From: Bacillota bacterium
Lineage (GTDB): Bacteria; Bacillota; Clostridia; Lachnospirales; Lachnospiraceae
DNA: 64,000 bases
Assembly: GCA_023391695.1 (NCBI GenBank)
Contig: JAEWAK010000031.1
Coordinates: forward strand, 124,001-188,000
Direction: 5' to 3'
Under the pieces are notes generated by a model that saw only the letters and a program-made list of their open reading frames with translations, had not been told where the DNA came from and did not search any database. Shown here piece by piece: positions 26,315 to 35,400 of this stretch; the stretch's first letter is position 1, and each line of letters starts with the position of its first letter. Made by a program: the position numbers and the translations under genes.

Positions 26315-26387
26315 TCGATACCTGCGGAATTGAACCGCTCTTAGCGTCTGCAAACGTTAATTTAACCAGGATTGCTGTAAGTATCGA
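26315..26387 (-). ncRNA. Y-RNA-like module 1, tRNA-like in canonical order
   Basis: Closing stem TCGATAC/GTATCGA (7 bp), TT-ACAGCAAT, a hairpin with loop TTGCAG (TTA.CGT/ACG.TAA), then a T-arm GCGG-TTCAATT-CCGC directly before the 3' closing strand, as in a tRNA lacking its D-arm. It begins four bases after the rtcB stop codon. Confidence 0.68.
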
Positions 26388-26391
26388 TCCC

Positions 26392-27627
26392 TCAGCCTTT
26401 CACCACCCCTATGGTAAATAATTGTTTCACCGGCTCAACCAGATCAGTCTGGTCAGACATAACAACATTAATGTCTTTATATGCAAAACGGGTTTCTTCC
26501 CCCACATCGTTTTTATTATGTTTGCCCAGAATAACATCATGCTCTTTCAGATCATTCATCACGGTTTCTACGGAAAATGTATCTTTTGCACCTGTTCTGG
26601 AATACCTGCGGCCGGCACCGTGAGAGGAACTGCAGAAGCTTTCAGGACTTCCCTTACCTTTAACGATATAACTGTAGGAACCCATCGCTCCGGGAATGAT
26701 AGCCAGTTCACCCTCACGTACCCTTGTTGCACCTTTTCTGTGAACCCACACGTCTTTGTCATAATGATTTTCGAAAGCCGCATAATTATGATGACAGTTT
26801 ATTTCACTGCTGTAATTTGGTATAAGCCCCGTATATTTCTCAACATAGCGGTCAAAAATACCTTTCACCTTCTCAAGCATTTTCGCCCGGTTTTCATAGG
26901 CAAAGTCCAGTGACAGATTCATCCAGTTAATATATCTCTGTCCCTCACTTGATTCAACCGGCAGAAACGGAAGGTTATATTCAAACGGTACGGCGGAATA
27001 CCATCTTTCATTCAATCCCCGCGCTGCTTTATTAAAATATTGGCCCACAATATTGCCAAAATGCCTGCTCCCTGAATGCAGCATAATACATACCTTTCCT
27101 TCTTCATCCTGCTGCAATTCTATAAAATGATTCCCGCCGCCCAGAGTACCAACCTGGTAATACCCTTCCTCAATCTGTACGAGTAATTCGCTGTCTGCGG
27201 AATACTTTTCAATTTCCTTCCTGGCACGGTCAAGGACTTCACTTACCTGGGGCTGTTTATAACGGTTAAAGCCGGTAGGAATATTCCGAAGAATATCACC
27301 GACAATTGCCTGTAACAAGGTACCGTTTCCCGTTACCGTTTCCCGAAGGATACTTACCGGTATATCGGTTTGAACAAATCCCATTCCGCATCCGATATCT
27401 ACGCCGACAGCATTCGGAATTATTACTCCCTCTGTTGCAATTACACCGCCGATCGGCATTCCTTTTCCCGTATGGGTATCCGGCATTAGGCTGACCCATT
27501 TATGTATAAACGGAAGATTAGCAAGGTTCATGGCCTGTTTTAAACAGGATTCTTCCATATTCTCTATATTGTCTAACCATATTTTTATTGGATGTAATGT
27601 CTTCCCCTTCTCATAATGTATAAACAT
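26392..27627 (-). CDS. rtcB: RtcB RNA ligase
   Basis: 411-residue GTP- and Mn-dependent ligase that joins 2',3'-cyclic-phosphate (or 3'-phosphate) ends to 5'-OH ends, for tRNA repair. Hallmarks in order: AVGVDIGCGMG (D77, C80), GGGNHFIE (N166, H167), MLHSGSRHFG (H184), CHHNYAAFE, and SSHGAGR with the guanylylated His H336. AAGGAGAT precedes the ATG. Archease and RtcA are absent from the window. It is followed by the five RNA modules and the Ro-like gene, and is divergent from two WYL proteins, giving a complete RNA-repair style locus. Functional assignment is very secure. Confidence 0.97.
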   Translation of the reverse strand: MFIHYEKGKTLHPIKIWLDNIENMEESCLKQAMNLANLPFIHKWVSLMPDTHTGKGMPIGGVIATEGVIIPNAVGVDIGCGMGFVQTDIPVSILRETVTGNGTLLQAIVGDILRNIPTGFNRYKQPQVSEVLDRARKEIEKYSADSELLVQIEEGYYQVGTLGGGNHFIELQQDEEGKVCIMLHSGSRHFGNIVGQYFNKAARGLNERWYSAVPFEYNLPFLPVESSEGQRYINWMNLSLDFAYENRAKMLEKVKGIFDRYVEKYTGLIPNYSSEINCHHNYAAFENHYDKDVWVHRKGATRVREGELAIIPGAMGSYSYIVKGKGSPESFCSSSHGAGRRYSRTGAKDTFSVETVMNDLKEHDVILGKHNKNDVGEETRFAYKDINVVMSDQTDLVEPVKQLFTIGVVKG

Positions 27628-27730
27628 AATTCTTATCTCCTTTGTTATTATGAGTTGATTATAGCAGAGAGCTTTTTACTTATCATATAAAAAAAGTTGC
27701 GAAAACAGGAAAATGTATAATTTGTTTTTA

Positions 27731-27749
27731 CCCTGTCTCTGTCACAGGG
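27731..27749. promoter_or_regulatory. Inverted repeat between rtcB and the WYL genes
   Basis: CCCTGT-N7-ACAGGG, just upstream of the plus-strand -35 box. A candidate operator for one of the WYL proteins controlling both directions. Confidence 0.5.
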
Positions 27750-27760
27750 CAAAGTACCGC

Positions 27761-27790
27761 TTGTATACTCCTCTGTTTTTCTGTTATAAT
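27761..27790 (+). promoter_or_regulatory. Promoter of the WYL gene pair
   Basis: TTGTAT (27761-27766), 18 bases, TATAAT (27785-27790), 25 bases before the ATG. Confidence 0.55.
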
Positions 27791-27815
27791 AAAGCGAATA
27801 AGGGGTGCTGGAATC

Positions 27816-29054
27816 ATGAGCGATTTTTCTGAACTGATTAAAAATTTTGATAAAATAAGAGATTATATGAAGGATTTCTTTATCTACGGTTATAAGACAC
27901 GTTCCGATTTTCAATATAAAAGCCTTCGTACCTATGATAATGAAAAGCGCCGGATTGAGAGCTGGCTTGGTGACCTGGTTAAGTTTGATACCTCTAAAAA
28001 AGGAAAACAAATAGCTATTTCGTTGGACAGCGGACAGCTTACTGCGAATCCGCTCTATAAAGCATACAAATCCAAAAGTTTTACCGGCAATGATATCCTT
28101 CTGCATTTTTGTATTCTTGATCTCCTGACCGTTTGTTCTGCGCTTACGGTTGAAGAAATTACCGATGGAATTTGCCAAAACTATGGAAAAATTTTCGACT
28201 CTCAGACAGTTCGCTTAAAGCTGCGGGAATATGTGGCAGAAGGCATTTTATTACAGCAAAAGTGCGGAAAAGCCTTGCAGTACAGCTTGTCGGAGGATCA
28301 TCCGGATACACTTTGCTCCGACACCGACGGTCTTATGGATGCTGTTACCTTTTTTTCGGAAGCTGTTCCTTTCGGTGTAATAGGAAGTTATCTTCTGGAT
28401 GCCATGAATAGAAAGAATGAAACCTTTCTATATAAACATCATTTTATTGTCCATTCGTTAGAAGATCCTATTCTTCTGCCTCTTATCAATGCAATGGAGG
28501 AAAAGAAAATTGTAGAAATCAGTAATTATGGAAAGAAAAAACTTAAAACCCGCATACAAGGTGTTCCCATGAAAGTATATGTCTCAACCCAGACCGGGCG
28601 GCGGTATGTATTAATGTATCTTCCGGCTGCAAAGCGTTTCAACTCCTTCCGCCTCGATTATATCAAGTCGGTGAAACTTCTTAACGTATATGAAAACTTT
28701 GACGGCTGTAAAGAGAAATTTGAAAAAAATGCTTCCTTATGCTGGGGTGTTTCTTTCGGTAATGAAGAATGTTCCGGACATTATGAGTGCTTTAAAATGA
28801 TCCTGCAAATAGACGAACAACGGGAGCAATATATCCTGAACCGCCTCCGGCGCGAAGGAAGAAACGGCAGCATAATCCGCATTAAAGATAACACTTTTTC
28901 ATACTCCGTTCAGGTTTTTGATATGAATGAAATGATGAACTGGGTAAAAACCTACATCGGCAGGATTATCTCCCTTGAAGGAACAAATCAACAGATAATA
29001 AAAAAATTTTACCGTGATATCAGCCGTATGAAAACTTTATATGAGGAGAATTGA
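27816..29054 (+). CDS. WYL-domain regulator 1
   Basis: 412 residues. The N-terminal 80 residues are unassigned (YGYKTRSDFQYKSLRTYDNEKRRIESWL). A helical, winged-helix-like part follows (about 80-165). A WYL-type beta-barrel ligand domain covers about 210-320 (LINAMEEKKIVEISNYGKKK, MYLPAAKRFNSFRLDYIKSV), with a further C-terminal domain to the end. WYL domains are ligand-sensing modules of regulators, including those in defence and nucleic-acid repair loci, and may bind nucleotides or nucleic acids. It is divergent from rtcB and followed at once by a second WYL gene. Sensing of RNA damage to control rtcB and the RNA array is inferred. Confidence 0.8.
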   Translation: MSDFSELIKNFDKIRDYMKDFFIYGYKTRSDFQYKSLRTYDNEKRRIESWLGDLVKFDTSKKGKQIAISLDSGQLTANPLYKAYKSKSFTGNDILLHFCILDLLTVCSALTVEEITDGICQNYGKIFDSQTVRLKLREYVAEGILLQQKCGKALQYSLSEDHPDTLCSDTDGLMDAVTFFSEAVPFGVIGSYLLDAMNRKNETFLYKHHFIVHSLEDPILLPLINAMEEKKIVEISNYGKKKLKTRIQGVPMKVYVSTQTGRRYVLMYLPAAKRFNSFRLDYIKSVKLLNVYENFDGCKEKFEKNASLCWGVSFGNEECSGHYECFKMILQIDEQREQYILNRLRREGRNGSIIRIKDNTFSYSVQVFDMNEMMNWVKTYIGRIISLEGTNQQIIKKFYRDISRMKTLYEEN

Positions 29055-29056
29055 GT

Positions 29057-30034
29057 ATGGAACTATTTTCAGAAATTTATAATTGTTATTATTCTGTTGC
29101 ATCAAAAATATTGCAGAACTCACCTCTCACTGAAAAAGAAATATATGAATTAATTTGTTCAAATGCTTATTCCGAATCCGCAATCTATCTTATGCCAAAA
29201 CTCTGCGAAGAAGACGGATGGGGATTACTTTCAAATCAGAACAGCCGTTACCATTCCTGTCTCAAAAATTCTCCTGCCCTTCCGATTACCCTCCTTGAAA
29301 AACGCTGGCTGAAAACTCTCCTTCAGGATCCGCGTATTTATCTATTTCTAGAGGATACTGCCTATAAAGAACTGTCCGAACGCCTTTCGGATATCAACCC
29401 GCTTTTTCAATACGAACATTTCAAATGGTTTGATATTTTTACGGATGGAGATAATTATCAAGACAGTTCCTACATACAGAATTTTAAAACAATACTGAAA
29501 TCGATACGAAAGGGCTCCATTCTCAATATTATATTTAAGTCCCGTAAAGGAAAAATAATAAACGGCAGCTATCTTCCCTATCGTTTGGAATATTCACAAA
29601 AGAATGATAGATTCCGGGTATATGCAGCCAAAATGAATGGTATGAAACCGGTAGTTCACGGTACCGTCAATCTTTCCCGGATTCTTTATATAAAATCTAC
29701 AAAAGTATGTTATCCTGATAAAATAGAAATGGCTCACATTTTTCAACAGAAACGCTGTGCAGAACCGGTTACTCTTGAAATCAACAGTGAGCGTAATGGG
29801 ATTGAGCGCTTTTTGATGGAATTCGCCAGCTATGAAAAGCATACTATCCTGGACGAGGAAACCGGCAAATGTACGGCAACTCTCTGGTATGACCTTCAGG
29901 ATGAGACAGAACTTTTAATTAAGCTTCTTAGTTTCGGGCCTGTGCTGAAAGTAACCGGCCCCAAAAGGATGTTTGATCAGATTCGTGAAAGAATCAATAA
30001 GCAATATAAGCTTTTATATCCCGATCCGCTTTGA
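29057..30034 (+). CDS. WYL-domain regulator 2
   Basis: 325 residues. ATG 29057 is preferred with GAGGAG upstream; the open frame extends to a TTG at 29051 overlapping the previous stop. N-terminal helical region to about 140, then a WYL-like domain (ILNIIFKSRKGKIINGSYLP, YRLEYSQKNDRFRVYAAK, LSRILYIKS) and a WCX-like C-terminus (GPVLKVTGPKRMFDQIRERI). It is coupled to regulator 1 and probably forms a complex with it. Confidence 0.78.
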   Translation: MELFSEIYNCYYSVASKILQNSPLTEKEIYELICSNAYSESAIYLMPKLCEEDGWGLLSNQNSRYHSCLKNSPALPITLLEKRWLKTLLQDPRIYLFLEDTAYKELSERLSDINPLFQYEHFKWFDIFTDGDNYQDSSYIQNFKTILKSIRKGSILNIIFKSRKGKIINGSYLPYRLEYSQKNDRFRVYAAKMNGMKPVVHGTVNLSRILYIKSTKVCYPDKIEMAHIFQQKRCAEPVTLEINSERNGIERFLMEFASYEKHTILDEETGKCTATLWYDLQDETELLIKLLSFGPVLKVTGPKRMFDQIRERINKQYKLLYPDPL

Positions 30035-30080
30035 TTAACTGCCCCACAGGACCGCTAAACCGGGAGCATGGAGGATAAAT

Positions 30081-30107
30081 ACCATTCTGCCGGGTCATGG
30101 TTTTTTT
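30081..30107 (+). terminator. Weak terminator of the WYL pair
   Basis: ACCAT...ATGGT followed by seven T; stem only about 5 bp. Confidence 0.4.
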
Positions 30108-30136
30108 ATCTCATAGGTCCCATTTCCATGATGTAA

Positions 30137-30193
30137 AAAACAGACCCTGGTATCAGTCTGAGCATATCAGTCCGGATACTTTTGGTCTGTTTT
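30137..30193. terminator. Hairpin terminator, bidirectional
   Basis: AAAACAGACC/GGTCTGTTTT with an inner ATCAG/GGAT-type hairpin. Between the WYL pair (+) and the lipoprotein (-). Confidence 0.65.
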
Positions 30194-30280
30194 CATTCGT
30201 TACTATGTACTGAAAGCATTCTAAGAAAGGTAACTCCCACAAATTACTTTCTATGTTTTCATAATATTGTTGTCAAATAC

Positions 30281-30658
30281 TTATTTCTGTTTGTCAAAAT
30301 ATAATGTCATATCTTCCTGTTCCAAAGTCAGTTTGTCACCATCTACAGTACCGGCAATCGTATCACCATCAATTTCAACGGTTACTGCGTTGTCTTTTTC
30401 TGACCATGTACCGTCTGAAGTTTCTCCTGCAACACTTGCTGTTACAACTCCGTCTGCTTTAAATTCAAGTGAAAAATCACCGATTCCAACCAAGCCTAAT
30501 TGATCTGATGTTATTTCGATTCCTGTTCCGTCTTTTCCACCAGATATAATCCAGGTTGTGCCTTCAACGGCTGATTTTGGGGCTTTGCTTCCGCAGCCCC
30601 CTAAAACAAAACTAAATACTAATAAAACTGATAGTAAAACCAAAAAACTCTTTTTCAT
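30281..30658 (-). CDS. Small lipoprotein, lipocalin-like domain
   Basis: 125 residues. Signal peptide MKKSFLVLLSVLLVFSFVL with lipobox LGGC, then a short beta-rich domain (GTTWIISGG, SLEFKADGVVTA, GTWSEKDNAVTVEIDG, LTLEQEDMTLYF). This layout is that of small secreted lipocalin-like/META-type proteins of clostridia. AAGGAG lies upstream. It stands alone between two terminators; function unknown. Confidence 0.75.
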   Translation of the reverse strand: MKKSFLVLLSVLLVFSFVLGGCGSKAPKSAVEGTTWIISGGKDGTGIEITSDQLGLVGIGDFSLEFKADGVVTASVAGETSDGTWSEKDNAVTVEIDGDTIAGTVDGDKLTLEQEDMTLYFDKQK

Positions 30659-30968
30659 CTTAAAATCTCCTTTTCCTATTATTTTCTACACATTTCGACA
30701 ACGTGTCAATTATAGCATAATTTACCATCCATTTCTACTAGTCTAATTTACTAAATTTACTTGTCTGTTATCATCATTTTTAGTAAAAATTGTAAATTAT
30801 ATTCATATGTCTAGGGATGGCCGGTATTTTAAGATGAGTGTAACAGCCCTATCTCTTTTATGCTCTTAAATCTTATTTTTTATCTTAGTCTACGTTTCCC
30901 AAAGTCACGACGCAGTATTACCCCAAAGTGAGGTGTTCAAAACGGTGCAATGCGTTTTCAGACACATC
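30659..30968. other. Intergenic region
   Basis: About 310 bases, no gene. A small AAAACG/CGTTTT hairpin (30939-30956) just past the dehydrogenase stop may weakly terminate the minus-strand operon. Confidence 0.45.
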
Positions 30969-32033
30969 CTAGGGTTCCAACATGACTTTTATAGCAGTCG
31001 GATCACTTTCTGCTGCCTGATATGCTTTTTGTACTTCTGCTAATTTAAACTTATGTGATATAAGACCCTCTGTTTTAATAAGTCCTTTTTCAATTCCCCG
31101 AATCACAGCCGGGTAAACCTTGCCCGATAAATGGGATCCAATAATTGTCAGCTCTTTTCCGTCTCCTATTATATTCCAGTCAGCTGTTACGAAATCACCC
31201 AGCACTCCCATCTGGACATATCTGCCGTGGTTCTTTAATATCTCTAATCCTTGATTTGCGCTGTTTACATTACCTGAAGCTTCAATATAAACATCACACC
31301 CTAATCCGCCCGTTAATTTCAGGATTTCTTTGGCAACATTCTGAGTCTTTGGATTTAATATAACATCTGCCCCAAATTCTTTTGCCATGGTAATCCGGTT
31401 TTCTTTTACCTCTATTCCAATTACCATTTTAGGCATTGCAAGACTCGCAATATTACACATGGAAAGCCCTATAGCTCCTAATCCTGCTATTACAACCACA
31501 TCCTCATGTCTGATATTAGCCTGTTCCAACGCGTGCATACCGCAGGCAATCGGCTCTATCAAAACACTTTGTTCCGGTGTAAAAGATTTCGGGATTCTAT
31601 GCTTGATTGCTGTTTTTGGGATTCTGATATACTCGGCAAATCCGCCATTCGCATACTTTTTAAATCCAAATACTGCTGAACGTTTACACATCCAGTAAGT
31701 ACCATTTTTACAAAACTCACATTCACCGCATGGAACAATCTGCTCTGCACAGATATTATCTCCAACCCCAAAGTCCGTAACACCTTCACCTGTTTCGACT
31801 ATTTCCCCATAAAATTCATGCCCCGGAATGCATGGAGGTTCTATGTATCTGTTATCTTCTGACGTTCCCCAAATACGGATTCCGCCATGATAGGCTTTTA
31901 TATCGCCTGCACAGATACCACAGCCTTTTACTTTAAGTATCACTTCGCCTGTTCCGCATTCCGGTTTGGGATAGTCTTCATAACGTATATCATTTGGTGC
32001 ATAGGTAACAACTGCTTTCATTTTTTCCATCAT
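30969..32033 (-). CDS. Zinc-dependent medium-chain alcohol/polyol dehydrogenase
   Basis: 354 residues, sorbitol/threonine-dehydrogenase-like, NAD(P)-dependent. Catalytic zinc ligands lie in KGCGICAGD and PGHEF. The structural zinc site is CGECEFCKNGTYWMC. The Rossmann fold is at AGLGAIGLSM. It is the last gene of the minus-strand operon, six bases after the permease, so it probably oxidises a sugar or sugar alcohol from the imported glycan. The substrate cannot be told. Confidence 0.87.
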   Translation of the reverse strand: MMEKMKAVVTYAPNDIRYEDYPKPECGTGEVILKVKGCGICAGDIKAYHGGIRIWGTSEDNRYIEPPCIPGHEFYGEIVETGEGVTDFGVGDNICAEQIVPCGECEFCKNGTYWMCKRSAVFGFKKYANGGFAEYIRIPKTAIKHRIPKSFTPEQSVLIEPIACGMHALEQANIRHEDVVVIAGLGAIGLSMCNIASLAMPKMVIGIEVKENRITMAKEFGADVILNPKTQNVAKEILKLTGGLGCDVYIEASGNVNSANQGLEILKNHGRYVQMGVLGDFVTADWNIIGDGKELTIIGSHLSGKVYPAVIRGIEKGLIKTEGLISHKFKLAEVQKAYQAAESDPTAIKVMLEP

Positions 32034-32039
32034 ACTATA

Positions 32040-32885
32040 TCATCCTTTCAATCCTGATGTAGAAATTCCTTCCACGAGGTATTTCTGTAAAAATATAAAA
32101 AACAATACGGTAGGCAACACCGAGAGTGATGCCATAGCAAACATTGCTCCATAGTCGGAAGAGGAGCCCGGATCACTAAAGAGCTTCAGAGCAAGACTGA
32201 CCGGATATCTTCTTGATTCGTTGACATATAACAACGCTGAAAGAAAATCATCCCATCTCCACATAAAAGAGAAGATACCGGCCGTAATCAAAGCAGGCGT
32301 AATTAGGGGCATTATAATTTTTCTAAAAATAGTGTAATAGGAACATCCGTCAATTTTTGCCGCTTCATCCAGTTCTATCGGAAGTCCGTTAATAAAATTT
32401 ATCATCAGATAAACAAAAAATCCCTGTATTGCAAAATAGTACGGAATTATCAGCGGCAAATAGGAGCCGACCCAGCCGAGTTTCTGATACCAAAGATACT
32501 GCGGGATCATCAGTACCTGTGCCGGCAGCATCATAGTAGCCAGCATGGAAACAAACAAAATTCCGCGGCCTTTAAATTTAAACCTTGCAATTCCATATGC
32601 CACAAGAGCTGAAGAAATAACTGTCCCAATCGTTGCAGCCATTGAAATAAATAAAGAATTCATAAAAAAGGTTCCAAAAGTAACTTTGCCAAACCCCTTC
32701 CAGCCGTTAATATAATTTTGTAATGTAAATTGATGTGGTATTAACTGATTTGCTGTAGTAAAGATTGTTTTTGTATCTTTCAGAGAACTCATAACCATCC
32801 AAACCAGCGGATAAATCATAATAAGTCCGATTCCGCAGACAAGTATATGGTAAAGAACGGTACCTGCTGTTCTTTTCACTTTCAT
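32040..32885 (-). CDS. Sugar ABC permease, MalG type
   Basis: 281 residues, six membrane helices, EAA loop LDEAAKIDGCSYYTIFRKII. It starts two bases after the upstream permease gene stops, inside one operon with the receptor at 33871. Confidence 0.92.
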   Translation of the reverse strand: MKVKRTAGTVLYHILVCGIGLIMIYPLVWMVMSSLKDTKTIFTTANQLIPHQFTLQNYINGWKGFGKVTFGTFFMNSLFISMAATIGTVISSALVAYGIARFKFKGRGILFVSMLATMMLPAQVLMIPQYLWYQKLGWVGSYLPLIIPYYFAIQGFFVYLMINFINGLPIELDEAAKIDGCSYYTIFRKIIMPLITPALITAGIFSFMWRWDDFLSALLYVNESRRYPVSLALKLFSDPGSSSDYGAMFAMASLSVLPTVLFFIFLQKYLVEGISTSGLKG

Positions 32886-32887
32886 GG

Positions 32888-33793
32888 TTACAAACCTCCT
32901 TCATAAACCCAGAATTTCTTAGTTCCGAAAATCACCAATGTAACCAATCCGACAATTCCCAGCATGATCCATGCAAGTGCTGCTCCATACCCTGTATTAG
33001 AGTATTCAAAAGACTGCTGGTACATATATACGGTATAAAACAAGGTTGAATTCATCGGCTTTCCCTGAGTGATAATATAGCACTGGGTAAATGCTAAAAA
33101 TCCATTAATCATCTGCATAACCAGATTAAAAAAGATCGTTGGGGTCAACAGCGGTAACGTAATATAGAAAAACCGTCTTATTTTACCTGCTCCGTCTACG
33201 GTTGACGCCTCATAAAGAGTTGTTGGAATCTGCTTTAAGGACGATAAGAAAATCAGCATGGAAGATCCGAATTGCCAGACTGCCAATATGATTAATGTCC
33301 ATATAGCTGTACGTGTATCTCCCAGCCACGAAAAGTCTGACGGCAATCCCATTATTCCCAATAATTTATTAATAACACCATCAATAGCAAACATTCTTTT
33401 CCAAAGAATAGACACAGCTACTGAGCCGCCGATAATAGACGGTAAATAATAAATTGCACGGTAAAATCCGGTTGCTTTTGTTGATTTAAAAAGTATTAAG
33501 GCAACAATTAATGCAAAAACCAATCTTAACGGAACCGAAACAAATGCAAAATAAAATGTAACCCCTATTGTCTTAAAAAAAATCTCGTCATGAAACATCT
33601 TAATATAATTTTTCAAGCCTACAAAAGTTGGCGGTGAAAGAATATTATAGTCACAAAAGGAATAGTAAAGTGAAATCCCCATCGGTACAAGTAAAAATAG
33701 TAAGAAACCTATAATAAACGGCATTGAAAAAATAACACCGGCTGTACTTTCCTGATTTATAAAATGATTTAAATTAAATTTATTTTTTTTCAT
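32888..33793 (-). CDS. Sugar ABC permease, MalF type
   Basis: 301 residues, six membrane helices from about 16. EAA-type loop LYEASTVDGAGKIRRFFYI. Second gene of the operon after the binding protein. As with the other cluster, no ATPase gene is nearby. Confidence 0.92.
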   Translation of the reverse strand: MKKNKFNLNHFINQESTAGVIFSMPFIIGFLLFLLVPMGISLYYSFCDYNILSPPTFVGLKNYIKMFHDEIFFKTIGVTFYFAFVSVPLRLVFALIVALILFKSTKATGFYRAIYYLPSIIGGSVAVSILWKRMFAIDGVINKLLGIMGLPSDFSWLGDTRTAIWTLIILAVWQFGSSMLIFLSSLKQIPTTLYEASTVDGAGKIRRFFYITLPLLTPTIFFNLVMQMINGFLAFTQCYIITQGKPMNSTLFYTVYMYQQSFEYSNTGYGAALAWIMLGIVGLVTLVIFGTKKFWVYEGGL

Positions 33794-33870
33794 TTAGATA
33801 TCTTCTTCCTGTGCATAGTATTGATAAGCCAGAGGGTATAGGGCATACCCTCCGGTTACTTTTTAACAAA

Positions 33871-35229
33871 TCATTCTGCCAGCATTGCATTACCTTTTTG
33901 AGATAATTCGGCAGCCGCATCCTTAGCTGTCGTCTGTTTATAGCTGACACTTTCAACTAATTGATCCACTAGCTTGGACACCTCTGCAGATCCTTCCGGA
34001 GCCGGAGGATTTATTACCGAACTGGTCGGCGTAACAACATAATTAATATATCTTATGATCTTTATATTGCTTTCATCCATCTTATCCATAATAGCCTCAG
34101 ATACTTTCGATGATGCCGGCACACCTCTTTCGCCTAAAAGTATCTCATTTGCCGGCACATCATTGGTCCAATAATTAATAAATTTCACTGCAGCTTCCGG
34201 ATTTTTACTATCAACCGTTACGGAGAAAAACATACCTGGTCTAAGATAATTAGCTGCCTTTTCATCATCCGCCGGCCATGTACTCAATTCAATTTCCGTA
34301 CCTTCCGGTGCTGCATTCTGAAGTGCCGTTAATGCGTTTGAGTAAGAGAATGCACACCAGCTCATTGTTTCAGGACTGGAACCATATACCAATGGCATCT
34401 GTTCGGGGGTTCCTATCGTTCTTTCCGTATAAATACTTGGATCACACATCCATCCTTCCGATATGCCTTTCTCATAAACTTCAAAGAACTTCTGCAGCTG
34501 TTCCTGTGTAGCTCCAAGCTTTCCTTTTTCATAAAGAACGGCTCCCAGAGATCTCATGGTATATTCAATGAAGATATCACCCTGTCCATATGCTATGTCC
34601 GTTTTATAACCTGTTTTATCATAGATTTTTTTGCAAAGATCTGTAAATTCATCCAGTGACATATTATCTTTGATGGTTATGCCGTTCTGATCAAGTAAGG
34701 TCTTGTTGTATATTAAGGCGGGTGCATTCACTCCGATCGGGATAGCATATAGACCATCATTTACTTTTCCGGAATTTAAAATATTTTCATCAATTCCAGA
34801 TACATCAAGAGTGCCATTTTCAATATAAGGCGTTAAATCTGCAAGCAGATCATTACTTACGTACTGTTCAAGGTATTTATAATCCATCTGAACTACATCG
34901 GGAAGTGTATGCCCTGCTGATGCAGTTGATAATTTATTCCAGTAATCGGCCCATTCCGCAAACTGTCCGTCAAATGTCACCTTCGGATTATTCTGAGTAT
35001 ATAAATCCATTACCTGCTGCGTTCTCTCATTTCTTGTCTGATTCCCCCACCAGGAAACAATCAATTCTGCGCCAGGTGAATCCTTTGATTCATCTTTGCT
35101 TGCTATGGTTCCTCCCTTACTATCTGCTTCAGATTCTTCAGAAGATCTTCCCCCACTCCCGCATCCTGTCATTAAAGCTAATGCCATCATTGCTGCTAAC
35201 AACAGAGAAATAAGTCTTTTTTTCATCAT
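33871..35229 (-). CDS. Sugar ABC substrate-binding lipoprotein
   Basis: 452-residue extracellular receptor. Signal peptide with lipobox MTGC, Ser/Glu-rich linker, then a family 1 solute-binding fold (LIVSWWGNQTRNERTQQVMDL, LPDVVQMDYKYLEQYV, YAIPIGVNAPALIYNK, WCAFSYSNAL). GGAGGT precedes the ATG. It is divergent from a YesM/YesN two-component system, the usual regulator of such operons. The GH105 gene downstream of that system suggests unsaturated rhamnogalacturonan oligosaccharides as ligand. Confidence 0.9.
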   Translation of the reverse strand: MMKKRLISLLLAAMMALALMTGCGSGGRSSEESEADSKGGTIASKDESKDSPGAELIVSWWGNQTRNERTQQVMDLYTQNNPKVTFDGQFAEWADYWNKLSTASAGHTLPDVVQMDYKYLEQYVSNDLLADLTPYIENGTLDVSGIDENILNSGKVNDGLYAIPIGVNAPALIYNKTLLDQNGITIKDNMSLDEFTDLCKKIYDKTGYKTDIAYGQGDIFIEYTMRSLGAVLYEKGKLGATQEQLQKFFEVYEKGISEGWMCDPSIYTERTIGTPEQMPLVYGSSPETMSWCAFSYSNALTALQNAAPEGTEIELSTWPADDEKAANYLRPGMFFSVTVDSKNPEAAVKFINYWTNDVPANEILLGERGVPASSKVSEAIMDKMDESNIKIIRYINYVVTPTSSVINPPAPEGSAEVSKLVDQLVESVSYKQTTAKDAAAELSQKGNAMLAE

Positions 35230-35353
35230 AGTAAACCTCCTTAAATTTTATGTAATTTAACTTGACAGCAACATTATAACTTCCATATTGAAACAAGTAT
35301 ATACAAAAAACCGAGCCATCATCGAAAAAAACCGACAAATGGCTTCATATCTC

Positions 35354-35381
35354 TTGCATAAAAGATTCATTAAATTATAAT
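35354..35381 (+). promoter_or_regulatory. Promoter of the YesM/YesN pair
   Basis: TTGCAT (35354-35359), 16 bases, TATAAT (35376-35381), then AGGAGG and the ATG. Confidence 0.55.
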
Positions 35382-35400
35382 TTAATAGTAGGAGGTATTT

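Noticed and set aside
30939..30956. Catabolite-repression (cre) site
   Set aside because: TGAAAACGCATTGC differs from the consensus at two key positions and lies behind, not before, an operon; a weak hairpin is more likely.
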